Positions 43,576 to 52,818 of a stretch of 64,000 bases of DNA are shown here, in pieces. Both the position numbers and the translations under genes were made by a program. Under the pieces are notes generated by a model, which was given only the letters and a program-made list of their open reading frames with translations, had not been told where the DNA came from and did no database searches. Origin of the DNA: CFX5 sp023384495 (GTDB taxonomy: Bacteria; Chloroflexota; Anaerolineae; Caldilineales; Caldilineaceae); NCBI GenBank assembly GCA_048499455.1, contig JASNZV010000005.1:186001-250000 (forward strand), given 5' to 3'. Numbering within the stretch: position 1 is the stretch's first letter; each line of letters opens with the position of its first letter.

Positions 43576-46284
43576 CTACCCCGCCAACACCGCCACCTCG
43601 CCGGTCGACCCATCCACCCGCACGCGCTGGCCGCTCTGCAGACGGCTGGTGACGTCATGAACGCCCACCACCGCGGGGATGCCATATTCGCGCGCCACGA
43701 CGGAGCCGTGCGTCATCAGCCCGCCCACCTCCATCACCAACCCGCCCGCGGCCAGAAAGAGCGGCGTCCACGCCGGGTCGGTGCCGGGGCAAACGAGGAT
43801 CTCACCCGGCGCAAGCTGCGCGGCGTGAGGGTCAAAGACCACATGCACCACCCCCTCCACCACACCGGGCGAGACGGGCGTCCCGGTAAGGACCCCGTCG
43901 CGCTGTGGCCCGGTCGACTGGAAGCCGTCGTAGATGGCGCGGCCGTCGCTCAGCAGCAGGCGCGGGGTCTGCCGGCGCAGCTTCTCCCGCTCATACCGCG
44001 CCCGCCGCTCAGCCACCAGCGCCTTCCAAGGGATGGCATAGCCGGCGGCCAGCCCCTTCAGTTCATCCAGATGCAAATAGAAAAGGTCATCCGGCTGTTC
44101 GATGACCCCCTGCGCGGCCAGGTCGGCGCCGCTCTGCAGCAACCCCTCACGCACAATACCAAGCATCTGAATAAAGAAAAACTTGGGGCTCTCACGCAGC
44201 CCGGCCAGGGCGCGATAACGCGTCGCCATCCAGCCCACCAGCGCGGCTTTGAGGCGCCCACCTGGCTGCCGCCGCAGCGTCGCCCGCAGAGCGTCGATGA
44301 CGCCCTGCGCCACCGCCTCTCCCCGGCGGAAGACGGCGTCGGGCGCCTGCGCCGGGTCGTCGATCCGCAAGTAGCTCTGGATGGTCTGCATCATCTGGGC
44401 GGGGTATTCGCGCCAGCGTGGGCGGCCCAGGTCAATTTCAGCCACGCCGCGCACGCCATAGTGCGTGAGAAAGGCGTGAATAGCCTTCTGCGCAGCCCGC
44501 GGCAGTTGGTCGGCCAGATATTGTTGGGCCAGCGCGGCGGCGTCAAAACGCTGGAAATGGGTCACAACCTCAACGTTTTCGCGAATCGCCTGCGCAGTGG
44601 CCCAGAGCGCCAGGTCCATCTCGGTGGTGACGTTGTGCGGCAAGCCGCGCGTCATTTCCAACGCCCGCTGCCGCTGCGCTTCATCATCGGCCCAGGCGCG
44701 ATTGGCCAGGGCCAGCAGCCGGTTGAGCATCAACATCCCCGGCAGCAGACGACCGATGGCGCGCGGGAAAAATGTCGCCACATACCGGGGCAGTTCGGTT
44801 TCAAAGAACGCCAACCTTGCCGAAAGCGACGTTGCATGGCGCGCTTGGGCAGCAAACTGCTCAAAGGCGCGGGCGAACTCCAGTTGGAAGCGCCGCCGAG
44901 AATCGTCGGGCCAGAGCAGGCTGGCCGCCACCAGTGGCAGCACCCGGCGAAAAAAGTAGGCGATATGGCGCAATGTGGTTGGTTGGGGCCAGCCCGCCAC
45001 AGCCCAGGCCGGCTCGGCAAGCAATTGGCCGAGCGCCTGCTTGACGTGTGGGTCGGCCATCCCGACCGCGGCGTGGGCGATCTTGCGCCCAATGCGGTTG
45101 CGCAGCAGGGGCGTCACGCGCGCCCACAGCCGTTCGCCGGCGGCATGCAGCAGCGTCTGTGTCCTCAACGTCCGCTGCAACCCAAAACCGCCGGCAATGC
45201 CACAGCCGATCATCAACGCAAGCCCATCACGGCCCAGGGGCGTCAAGGGATCGAGCACCCCCTGCACCGCGCCCAGCGACACAAAGACCTCCAGCGGGTC
45301 GGCCTGCGTCCCTGCCGGTGTGGGAAAGAGCGACGTGATCGGACGCGCTTGCAGCAGGTGAAGTTTGCCGCCGGCCCAGGCCCACTCAATGTCCTGCGGT
45401 GCGCCGTATAGGGCAGCCACGTCGCGCCCCAGGGCGGCCAGCTCTGCGATCGCGGCGTCGGGCAGGGCCTGTTGTTGAGCCGCGCCGTCGTGCACGGTGG
45501 CTGTCCCCCCGCCGGGCCGGGTGTAAATGGCCAATGCCTTTGCGCCCAATGTCTTGGAGAGGATGCGCCCCGTGGCGGTCTGCACCACATATTGGTCTGG
45601 CTCGACCTGGCCCGAAACGAGCGCTTCGCCCAGCCCCAACGTGGCGTCGATCACCGTCTCGCTGCGGTTGCCGGTGAGCGGGTTGGCGGTAAAGAGCACC
45701 CCTGCCGCCTCGCTCTCCACCATCTGTTGCACGACGACGGCCAGCGCCACCTCGTCGTGTGCGATCTGGTTGCGGCTGCGGTAGCCAATGGCGCGCGCGG
45801 TCCACAGGCTGCTCCAGCAGTCTATAATGGCCCGCAACAACGCGGCTTCGCCCGTCACATTGAGAAAGGTGTCCTGCTGGCCGGCAAACGAAAGGTCGGG
45901 CAGGTCTTCCGCCGTGGCCGAGGAGCGCACGGCGACAGCGGGCTGGCCGAGCGCGGCATAGGCTGCGGTCAGGGCCTGACGGATCGTCTCGGGCATCACG
46001 CCTTCGGCAAAACGGGCCCGGATCGCTGCTGATGCGGCCTCCAGCGCGGCGGGGTCGTCGACCCTGGCCCGCTGCGCCACATCGAGAATCCATGCGCGCA
46101 TGTGATTGGCAGCCACATAGGTGCGATAGGCCTGGGTGGCGACCAGAAAACCGCCAGGCACGGCAAAGCCAGACTGCGCCAGCCTTGCCAGGTTCAGACC
46201 TTTGCCGCCCACCAACGCCAGCGTAGCGTCCGGCGTATGTAAGGGCAGCACGATGTCTGCCGTATTCAGAATTGGATTGCTCAT
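43576..46284 (-). CDS. PEP synthase / rifampicin phosphotransferase-like dikinase
   Basis: The 902-residue protein has an N-terminal ATP-grasp PEP synthase-type domain ('LVGGKGLNLARLAQSGFAVP', 'VAVRSSATAEDLPDLSFAGQ', 'SEAAGVLFTANPLTG', 'QDIEWAWAGGKLHLLQARPI'). A long helical middle part lacks the TIM-barrel motifs of PEP synthase. The C-terminal swivel domain carries the phospho-carrier His in 'VGGLMTHGSVVAREYGIPAV'. This order fits the rifampicin phosphotransferase-like branch (ATP-grasp, substrate domain, His domain). It would transfer a phosphate from ATP through the swivelling His to an unknown acceptor. It is convergent with the SLH protein gene, 17 nt away. Confidence 0.85.
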   Translation of the reverse strand: MSNPILNTADIVLPLHTPDATLALVGGKGLNLARLAQSGFAVPGGFLVATQAYRTYVAANHMRAWILDVAQRARVDDPAALEAASAAIRARFAEGVMPETIRQALTAAYAALGQPAVAVRSSATAEDLPDLSFAGQQDTFLNVTGEAALLRAIIDCWSSLWTARAIGYRSRNQIAHDEVALAVVVQQMVESEAAGVLFTANPLTGNRSETVIDATLGLGEALVSGQVEPDQYVVQTATGRILSKTLGAKALAIYTRPGGGTATVHDGAAQQQALPDAAIAELAALGRDVAALYGAPQDIEWAWAGGKLHLLQARPITSLFPTPAGTQADPLEVFVSLGAVQGVLDPLTPLGRDGLALMIGCGIAGGFGLQRTLRTQTLLHAAGERLWARVTPLLRNRIGRKIAHAAVGMADPHVKQALGQLLAEPAWAVAGWPQPTTLRHIAYFFRRVLPLVAASLLWPDDSRRRFQLEFARAFEQFAAQARHATSLSARLAFFETELPRYVATFFPRAIGRLLPGMLMLNRLLALANRAWADDEAQRQRALEMTRGLPHNVTTEMDLALWATAQAIRENVEVVTHFQRFDAAALAQQYLADQLPRAAQKAIHAFLTHYGVRGVAEIDLGRPRWREYPAQMMQTIQSYLRIDDPAQAPDAVFRRGEAVAQGVIDALRATLRRQPGGRLKAALVGWMATRYRALAGLRESPKFFFIQMLGIVREGLLQSGADLAAQGVIEQPDDLFYLHLDELKGLAAGYAIPWKALVAERRARYEREKLRRQTPRLLLSDGRAIYDGFQSTGPQRDGVLTGTPVSPGVVEGVVHVVFDPHAAQLAPGEILVCPGTDPAWTPLFLAAGGLVMEVGGLMTHGSVVAREYGIPAVVGVHDVTSRLQSGQRVRVDGSTGEVAVLAG

Positions 46285-46720
46285 GATGGGCCTACCTGCT
46301 TTTCGGTTGTCTGATGTGAAAATGGTACAGAATAGGGCAACACAGAGAGCGCAGAGATTGCACAGAGAACACCGAGAATAGCACGATGGCTCGTCCCGTG
46401 GACAAAACCCTCTGTGTGCTCCGTGTCTCCTCGGTGTTCTCTGTGTTCCTGCTTTACGCCGCCATTGTCTATCGTGATCGGTGACCGCAAGTCATGGCGC
46501 CTGCTCTCTTTGCGACACGGGAAGACATGGGAGGGGGGGCGAATTCAGGTTTCTTGTCTCATTGATACGCCTAAATGCCCCGCTTGTCAAGCCAGGATTT
46601 CTATTTCACAGGGTTTCACGGTTATCATGAGCCGGAACGAAATACCGAGCCGGCGCTCGGTGGCCATGGCGCAGACGGGCGTCTTTGTCCCCCTGCGCTC
46701 GATTGCGGTGGATGACGCTT
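46285..46720. other. 436-bp intergenic region
   Basis: It contains the ACACAGAGAACAC-type hairpin at 46361-46445 and otherwise nothing I can assign. Confidence 0.5.
46361..46445. repeat. ACACAGAGAACAC-type inverted repeat, copy 3
   Basis: Sixteen-base perfect arms CACAGAGAACACCGAG (46361-46376) and its complement (46430-46445) surround a loop containing ATGGCTCGTCCCGTGGACAA, closely similar to the loop of copy 2. Confidence 0.8.
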
Positions 46721-47179
46721 ATGGCCCGCGTGACGGTTGTGGAACAACGATATCGCCTGCAGCCATCCGACTTGGGTGGCGCGCCCCAGCGCTTGCAAAT
46801 CACCGAGGTCAGCTTTCAAGGGTTGGAAGAGCTAACGCCCGTGCTGCACTTTGCCGGTGGCACGATCAAGCATCTCGTGCTAGACGCCAGGCTGCGGCGG
46901 GAACTGTTCGAGTTGACCGGCAGTTCATTGTGTAGCGATTGGGTGGGCCAGATCATCGAGTTGCAACCTACGTGGGTGGATGGTGAGCCGGTACTCCGCA
47001 TCCGGGCGCCATCGACGCCCAAACCCCTGATGGAACAGACGGCGCGATTGCGCAGCCGGATCCGCCTCAACGGGCGCGCGCTATGGCCGCTCTTGTTGCT
47101 GGCGTTGGCGCTGGCCGCGTTGGTATGGCTGGAACAATCCGACGCAACCTTTCAGTGGATTCTCGACCGGTTGCCGTGA
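46721..47179 (+). CDS. Small hypothetical protein with C-terminal membrane segment
   Basis: I do not recognise this 152-residue protein. The first ~110 residues look like a compact beta/alpha cytoplasmic domain. A strongly hydrophobic helix is at about 120-137 ('ALWPLLLLALALAALVWL'), followed by a short tail, so it is probably tail-anchored. GGTGG nine nt before ATG 46721 supports that start over an ATG at 46712. It lies 25 nt before the next gene and is probably co-transcribed with it. Confidence 0.7.
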   Translation: MARVTVVEQRYRLQPSDLGGAPQRLQITEVSFQGLEELTPVLHFAGGTIKHLVLDARLRRELFELTGSSLCSDWVGQIIELQPTWVDGEPVLRIRAPSTPKPLMEQTARLRSRIRLNGRALWPLLLLALALAALVWLEQSDATFQWILDRLP

Positions 47180-47204
47180 ACAGACGAACAGGGATCGACA
47201 AGGT

Positions 47205-48023
47205 ATGAATGAACAGGATGACTTTCGCATCATTGACAACCCCCAGCAGCCCCCTGTGCGCGCCTGGAGCGCCACAACCTGGCTGATCGTGGTCGCCGTG
47301 GTGGCGTTAGTCGCCTTCTCAGCCGGCATGGCGGTTGGCGTGTTGAGCAGCCGCTTTGGCCGTGCTGCGCAGCCGACCTTCCCATCCCCCACAGGCGAAG
47401 CCCCGACCGCAATCGCACAGGTTCAGCCAACCGTGGCCGTAACCAGCACGGAGGGGACCCCCACCCCGACGATCACCGCCACCGTCACCCCAACCGCCAC
47501 CGCCACGCTGACGCCAACGCCAGCCGTCGCGTGTGCAATCGCCGTGGACGAGCAGTTTGCGCCATTCTACGACCAGGCCGCGTTGGGCTGCGCCAGCGGC
47601 CTGGCCTCCGTCTTCTGGGCGGCATGGGAGCCGTTTGAGCGCGGCGCGATGTTCTGGCGCAGCGACAACAACCAGGCCTACGCCTTCTTCGCCAGCGGCG
47701 AATGGGTGCGGGTGGAACAGGGCTGGGACGGACAGGAGATCCCGTCGCGCGGGGAGCCGCCGCCGGGGTTGCTGGCGCCTGTGCGCGGCTTTGGCTACAC
47801 CTGGGCGACCCGCGATGACCTTTTCCAGCGGTTGGGCTGGGCCACTGCGGAGGAAAAGGGGTTTTGTGTCATGGTTCAACCTTTTGAACAAGGCGATATG
47901 TTGCAGAGTAGCACCGTCGAATTTTGCCAGGACGCGCTCTACAATCACGCCCGTGAGCCGGGGTGGCCCCGCCTGCTGCGCGTGCTCCTCGACAATGGAC
48001 GCTGGCTCCCCCTGGCCGACTGA
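47205..48023 (+). CDS. Membrane-anchored protein with Thr/Pro linker
   Basis: The 272-residue protein has a short cytoplasmic head, one membrane span at about 25-48 ('TTWLIVVAVVALVAFSAGMA'), a Thr/Pro/Ala linker, and a C-terminal domain of ~165 residues. That domain contains 'LGCASGLASVFWAAWEPFER' and 'GAMFWRSDNNQAYAFF', then 'FGYTWATRDDLFQRLGWATA'. The Trp-rich repeats recall small exported beta domains found at the C-terminus of many Chloroflexota surface proteins, though I cannot name the family. It probably faces outward. It follows the tail-anchored protein gene closely. Confidence 0.75.
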   Translation: MNEQDDFRIIDNPQQPPVRAWSATTWLIVVAVVALVAFSAGMAVGVLSSRFGRAAQPTFPSPTGEAPTAIAQVQPTVAVTSTEGTPTPTITATVTPTATATLTPTPAVACAIAVDEQFAPFYDQAALGCASGLASVFWAAWEPFERGAMFWRSDNNQAYAFFASGEWVRVEQGWDGQEIPSRGEPPPGLLAPVRGFGYTWATRDDLFQRLGWATAEEKGFCVMVQPFEQGDMLQSSTVEFCQDALYNHAREPGWPRLLRVLLDNGRWLPLAD

Positions 48024-48099
48024 ACGACGATATTGCGATAAGGCCAATTGAATAAATTCGGCGGCTGACATCGAACAGTCGCCCCAACGACTGGAGATT

Positions 48100-48153
48100 G
48101 GGCGCCTGCAGGCGCTGTTCGGTCTCGGTTGCGGGTTTCCAACCCTGCGAACT
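48100..48153 (-). repeat. GGGTTGGAAACC element, copy 3
   Basis: On the minus strand it reads TTCGCAGGGTTGGAAACC, then a GCGCCTGCAGGCGC palindrome 25 nt later. It aligns with 21087-21140 and 27675-27735. Confidence 0.55.
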
Positions 48154-48258
48154 CAAAATCTCTGTGTCACACGGGCGCCGCTTGAAAATCCGCCCGAGCC
48201 CCAACCGATTTTGAGATGGTTTTTAGCCATAGCGACCACATTGCAAGGAGAACTGGAC

Positions 48259-50505
48259 ATGACGACCGACCGCAAACAAGCCGCACTGGACTACCACCAT
48301 CAGGATCGACCCGGCAAGCTGAAGATTGTCGCCACCAAGCCCATGGAGACGCAGGCCGACCTCTCGCTCGCCTATTCGCCGGGCGTGGCCTACCCCGTCC
48401 TAGAGATTGCCGAGCAGCCTGCGTTGGCCTACGATTACACGGCCAAGGGCAACCTGGTGGCGGTGATCAGCAACGGCACTGCGATCCTCGGTCTGGGCGA
48501 TCGCGGGCCGTTGGCCTCCAAGCCGGTGATGGAGGGCAAGGCCGTGCTCTTCAAACGCTTCGCCGATGTGGATGTCTTTGACATTGAGGTCGACACCAAA
48601 GACCCCCACGAGATGGTGCGCTTCGTCCAACTGATTGCGCCCACCTTTGGCGGCGTCAACCTGGAGGATATCAAAGCGCCTGAATGTTTCTTCATCGAAC
48701 AGGAGTTGCAGCGCACTTGCGACATCCCCATCTTCCACGATGACCAGCATGGGACAGCCATCATTTCGGGGGCAGGATTGATCAATGCGTTGGAGCTGGT
48801 GGGCAAGCCGATCCGAGACGCCAAAATCGTCATCAACGGCGCCGGCGCGGCGGGCATCGCGTGCGCCGAGTTCTATGTGGCATTGGGCGCCGACAAAGAA
48901 AATATCATGATGTGCGACACACGCGGCGTCATCTACGAAGGTCGCCTGGATGGCATGAACGAATACAAGCTGCCCTGGGCCAACGAGACCGACGCCCGCA
49001 CGCTGGACGACGCCATGCGCGGATCGGACGTCTTTATCGGCCTTTCGATTGCCGACTGCGTCAGCCGTGAAATGGTGCGGAGCATGGGCGATGCGCCGAT
49101 CATTTTTGCCATGGCCAACCCCGACCCAGAGATCACCTATGAGGAGGCCAGGGCCGCCCGCCCCGACATAATCTTTGGCACGGGGCGCAGTGATTATCCC
49201 AACCAGGTGAACAACGTGCTGGGCTTCCCCTTTATCTTCCGCGGCGCGCTCGACGTCCAGGCGCGACAGATCAACATGGAGATGAAAATTGCCGCAGCCC
49301 AGGCGTTGGCGGCGCTGGCCAAAGAGGATGTGCCCGACAGCGTCTTGCGCGCCTATGGGCTGGACACGCTGCGCTTTGGGCCAGATTACGTGATCCCGAA
49401 ACCGCTGGACCCGCGCGTGCTCATGTGGGTGGCGCCCGCGGTGGCCAGGGCAGCCATGGAGAGCGGCGTGGCGCGGCGAACGATTGACCTGGAGGAATAT
49501 CAGGACCAGCTAGCCGCCCGCCTGGGCAAGAGCGTGCAGGTCATGCGCACCATGGAGGCAAAGGCGCGCCAGGAGCCAAAACGGGTGGTCTTTGCCGAGG
49601 GAGAGCACCCCAAGATCATCCGCGCTGCCTATGCCGCCGAAACACAGGGCATCGCTCGCCCGATTCTGCTGGGGCGCAAGGAGCGCATCGCACAGCAGTG
49701 CGACGAGTTGGGCCTCACCTACACCCCAACGGTGATGGATCCCAATGCGAGCACCGAACGGTCGATCTACGCTGAGACATTCCACCACCGTCGCCAGCGC
49801 AAGGGCGTCACTCTGGCGCTGGCCAAAGATCTCATGCGCCAGGCCAACTACTATGGGCCGATGATGGTGGCGCACGGCGCGGCGGATGCGTTTATCTCTG
49901 GGCTGACTTACAATTACCCTGAAGTGTTGCGCCCGGCATTGCAGGCCGTCGGCGCCGAACAGGGCAGTTACGTCAGCGGCGTCTATCTCATGGTGGTGCA
50001 AGACAAGCTCTATTTCTTTACTGACGCCACCGTGATCATCGAGCCGAACGCCGAGCAACTGGCCGCGATTGCCCTCAACGCCGCCGGGTTGGCCCACCAG
50101 TTTGATGTGGAGCCGCGCATTGCCATGCTCAGTTTTTCCAATTTTGGCAGCACGCCCCATGCGCAGTCGGCCAAGGTCGAGCAGGCGACACAATTGGTCA
50201 AAACGCAGCGGCCTGACTTGCAGATCGATGGCGAAATGCAGGCCGACGTCGCTGTGGTGCCCGAGCTGATGGTGCGCCACTACCCGTTCAGTCAGGTAAG
50301 CGACGCCAATGTGCTGGTCTTCCCCGACCTGGCTTCGGCCAACACGGCCTACAAGCTGCTCAACCGGCTGGGCGGCGCCGAGGCGATTGGGCCAATTCTT
50401 GTGGGCATGGGCAAGCCGATCCATGTGCTACAGACGGGCGCGGATGTGCTCGACATTCTCAACGTGACCACGCTGGCCGTGGTGGACGCCCAGTTTCATG
50501 GGTGA
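48259..50505 (+). CDS. maeB: NADP-dependent malic enzyme with C-terminal phosphotransacetylase domain
   Basis: The 748-residue protein has the MaeB layout. The malic enzyme half includes 'DLSLAYSPGVAYPVLEIAEQ', 'FGGVNLEDIKAPECFFIEQE', the substrate loop 'IPIFHDDQHGTAI' and the NADP-binding 'IVINGAGAAGIACAEFYVAL'. The C-terminal ~320 residues resemble phosphotransacetylase ('KRVVFAEGEHPKIIRAAYAA'), which in MaeB is regulatory rather than catalytic and senses acetyl-CoA. It converts malate to pyruvate and CO2 with NADPH formation. AAGGAG eight nt before ATG 48259 sets the start. A strong terminator follows. Confidence 0.96.
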   Translation: MTTDRKQAALDYHHQDRPGKLKIVATKPMETQADLSLAYSPGVAYPVLEIAEQPALAYDYTAKGNLVAVISNGTAILGLGDRGPLASKPVMEGKAVLFKRFADVDVFDIEVDTKDPHEMVRFVQLIAPTFGGVNLEDIKAPECFFIEQELQRTCDIPIFHDDQHGTAIISGAGLINALELVGKPIRDAKIVINGAGAAGIACAEFYVALGADKENIMMCDTRGVIYEGRLDGMNEYKLPWANETDARTLDDAMRGSDVFIGLSIADCVSREMVRSMGDAPIIFAMANPDPEITYEEARAARPDIIFGTGRSDYPNQVNNVLGFPFIFRGALDVQARQINMEMKIAAAQALAALAKEDVPDSVLRAYGLDTLRFGPDYVIPKPLDPRVLMWVAPAVARAAMESGVARRTIDLEEYQDQLAARLGKSVQVMRTMEAKARQEPKRVVFAEGEHPKIIRAAYAAETQGIARPILLGRKERIAQQCDELGLTYTPTVMDPNASTERSIYAETFHHRRQRKGVTLALAKDLMRQANYYGPMMVAHGAADAFISGLTYNYPEVLRPALQAVGAEQGSYVSGVYLMVVQDKLYFFTDATVIIEPNAEQLAAIALNAAGLAHQFDVEPRIAMLSFSNFGSTPHAQSAKVEQATQLVKTQRPDLQIDGEMQADVAVVPELMVRHYPFSQVSDANVLVFPDLASANTAYKLLNRLGGAEAIGPILVGMGKPIHVLQTGADVLDILNVTTLAVVDAQFHG

Positions 50506-50568
50506 ATAACCCCATCTGGCCAGCGCCGTTGCCACTCCTTTGCCTACTCAGATGGCGAGGATTGTTCG

Positions 50569-50604
50569 AAAAAGCTCGACTGCGAGATGCAGCCGAGCTT
50601 TTTT
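50569..50604 (+). terminator. Rho-independent terminator of maeB
   Basis: AAAAAGCTCG (50569-50578) and CGAGCTTTTT (50594-50603) form a 10-bp stem ending in a T-run, with a smaller CTGC/GCAG pair in the loop. Confidence 0.9.
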
Positions 50605-50609
50605 ACAAA

Positions 50610-50655
50610 ATTCGATTTGTTCAGTATTGACAGAACAAATCGAATACACTATACT
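50610..50655 (+). promoter_or_regulatory. Promoter embedded in a 13-bp perfect inverted repeat
   Basis: TTGACA (50627-50632) and TATACT (50650-50655) are exactly 17 nt apart. The arms ATTCGATTTGTTC (50610-50622) and its exact complement (50633-50645) flank the -35 box, so a bound repressor would block RNA polymerase. Start near 50662, leader of about 130 nt. Likely operator of the GbsR-type regulator encoded at 52218-52676. Confidence 0.8.
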
Positions 50656-50795
50656 CTCTGAATCGATCCCCCAATCGCGCTCGGTTCTATACTGTGGTTG
50701 CTCTGAAAGCCGTACTTTGCGAAGATGCGCACCCCTTCAAGTAACTTCGGTTTTCAAACAGAACTCAGTACAGTTTGCCAGGTTAGGATACGACG

Positions 50796-52124
50796 ATGAA
50801 GATTCTCGTTACCACACTCGGCTCCCATGGGGATGTGCAACCCTTTGTGGCATTGGCCAAGGCGCTGAAAGCCGCTGGCCACGAGGTCACTATCTGCACG
50901 CTTGAAGGCTTTCGGCCCTTTGTTGAAGCACATGGCGTCTCATACGCCCATGTGAACAATGAATTCTTCACGTTGATGCAGACGCAAGAGGGACAATCTT
51001 CGATTGATGGCGGCGGCGGCAAACTCGAACTGGTGCGCAAGGCCCAGGGGATTCTGCGCCGCGTCTTCGATGACGAGTGGCAGGCCGCGCAGACGGTCCA
51101 ACCCGAGTTGATGATCTTCCACCCCAAGGCGTTGGGCAGCGCCCACATTGCCGAAAAATTGAATGTCCCCTTGATGATGGCGTTGCCGTTGCCGCTCTAC
51201 ACACCGACAGGCGCCTTCCCCAACCCCTTGTTTGGGGGCATGAATTTGGGCGGTTGGCTCAACCGCCTCAGCTATTGGCCGATGATCTACTCCACCGCCA
51301 TGTATGCCGGCATTGTCAACGACTTCCGCGTGAAGAGCCTCGGTCTGCCGCCGCGCGCGCGCCTTGCCAACCCGCTGATAGACGCCGCCGGCAACCCGAT
51401 CCCGATGCTCTACCCATACAGCCCACACCTGCTGCCCGCGCCGGCGGATTATCCGCCGCATGTACATGTGACGGGCTACTGGTTTTTGGATCAGGGCAAC
51501 CAATGGCAGCCGCCGGCGGCGCTGGCCGCCTTTCTCGATGCAGGGCCGCCGCCAGTCTATGTAGGGTTTGGCAGCATGGGGGGCGCCAAAGCCGCCGAAC
51601 GCGCCGAAATTGTGTTGGGCGCGCTGGACCGCGCCGGCCAACGAGGCTTGCTGGCGAGCGGTTGGGGAGGACTGCAGCCATCCGACACGCCAGAGAGCGT
51701 GCACCTGATTGAATCCGCGCCACACGATTGGCTCTTTCCGCAGGTGGCGGCGGTGGTGCATCACGGTGGGGCGGGCACGACCGCCGCCGGCCTGCGCGCG
51801 GGCAAGCCGACCGTGATCTGTCCGTTTATCGCCGACCAACCTTTCTGGGGCCGGGTGATTCACAAGCAAGGTTTGGGGCCGCGCCCCATCCCACAGCGGA
51901 CGCTCACGGTCGATGGGCTGGCCGCGGCGATCACGGCTGCGGTCGGCAAGCCAGCCATTGCGCGGCGGGCCGCCGCAATGGGTGAACAGATTCGTGCGGA
52001 AGATGGGCTGGCCAATGCAGTTGAGATCATCGAGCGGAATTGGCCAGCGGGCCACCGCGCGCAGGATGCGCCAAGCCCATACCGAACCGGCGGTCGCGGT
52101 TTCATGATCAGTACACCGCAATGA
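50796..52124 (+). CDS. UGT-type glycosyltransferase (GT1 family)
   Basis: The 442-residue enzyme has the GT-B fold. The N-terminal 'MKILVTTLGSHGDVQPFVAL' is typical of sterol and macrolide glycosyltransferases. The sugar-nucleotide motif is 'VAAVVHHGGAGTTAAGLRAG' followed by 'PFIADQPFWGRVI'. Relatives glucosylate sterols, hopanoids, flavonoids or antibiotics; the acceptor here cannot be told. No signal peptide is present. AGGA lies 7 nt before the ATG. It is read from the palindrome-embedded promoter at 50610-50655 and followed by a regulator gene. Confidence 0.92.
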   Translation: MKILVTTLGSHGDVQPFVALAKALKAAGHEVTICTLEGFRPFVEAHGVSYAHVNNEFFTLMQTQEGQSSIDGGGGKLELVRKAQGILRRVFDDEWQAAQTVQPELMIFHPKALGSAHIAEKLNVPLMMALPLPLYTPTGAFPNPLFGGMNLGGWLNRLSYWPMIYSTAMYAGIVNDFRVKSLGLPPRARLANPLIDAAGNPIPMLYPYSPHLLPAPADYPPHVHVTGYWFLDQGNQWQPPAALAAFLDAGPPPVYVGFGSMGGAKAAERAEIVLGALDRAGQRGLLASGWGGLQPSDTPESVHLIESAPHDWLFPQVAAVVHHGGAGTTAAGLRAGKPTVICPFIADQPFWGRVIHKQGLGPRPIPQRTLTVDGLAAAITAAVGKPAIARRAAAMGEQIRAEDGLANAVEIIERNWPAGHRAQDAPSPYRTGGRGFMISTPQ

Positions 52125-52217
52125 CCCAGAGCACCAACGTGTTCGACCCGTTGGTCGTAGCCGGGAGCGTCAAAACCGTTGCTGTCTACTGATAATGAAT
52201 GGAAAGATGGAAACTCG

Positions 52218-52676
52218 ATGAACGATACCCAACGCTTTATTGAGGAATTTGGCCTGTTTGTTGAAGGGGCGGGATTGCCGCGCATGGCGGGGCGCGTTCT
52301 CGGCTGGCTGCTCATCTGCGACCCGCCCGAACAGACCATGCAGGACCTCACCAACGCGCTCCAGGCGAGTAAAAGCTCCATTAGCACCATGACGCGCCTG
52401 CTGATCCAGTTTCGCATGGTGGAGCGCGTTAGCCTGCCCGGCAAGCGCCGTGATTACTATCGCGTTCCCCCCGACTTTTGGGAGCGCTGGCTAGAAGAGT
52501 CGGTCAGCAAGGTTGCCGAATTTCGCAAGATGGCAGCGCGCGGGCTGGACTTGTTGCACGATGAACCGGCGTCCCGCCGCCAGCGCCTACAGGCCATGCA
52601 CGATGTCTACTTGTTGCTCGAACAGGCATATCCGCGCATGGTGGCCGAATGGAAAGCCCAGCGCGGCCAGCCGTAG
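52218..52676 (+). CDS. GbsR/MarR family transcriptional regulator
   Basis: This 152-residue protein matches the GbsR branch. It has 'FIEEFGLFVEGAGLPRMAGR' and 'VLGWLLICDPPEQTMQDLTN', then a recognition helix region 'ALQASKSSISTMTRLL' and a wing 'VERVSLPGKRRDYYRVP'. The C-terminal half is helical and probably dimerises. It shares its transcript with the glycosyltransferase and likely represses that promoter through the palindrome at 50610-50645. A longer frame from 52179 exists, but homology starts at 'MNDTQRFIEEF' and a GGAAA site precedes ATG 52218. Confidence 0.88.
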   Translation: MNDTQRFIEEFGLFVEGAGLPRMAGRVLGWLLICDPPEQTMQDLTNALQASKSSISTMTRLLIQFRMVERVSLPGKRRDYYRVPPDFWERWLEESVSKVAEFRKMAARGLDLLHDEPASRRQRLQAMHDVYLLLEQAYPRMVAEWKAQRGQP

Positions 52677-52818
52677 CCCAGAAGCAGCGTGTTAGGGCAA
52701 CGGATGAGTCGACCTGGCCAGCGGTCATTCGTGCGGATAGGGGGACCTGGAAGCGGTGATATGTTTGCGCCGCGCATGTCCAAAGGGGTTGAACAGCGAT
52801 AAAAACGTAGAACAAAAA

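Noticed and set aside
43657..45411. 584-residue plus-strand frame
   Set aside because: Antisense to the dikinase gene; composition is the reverse of a GC-rich coding sequence.
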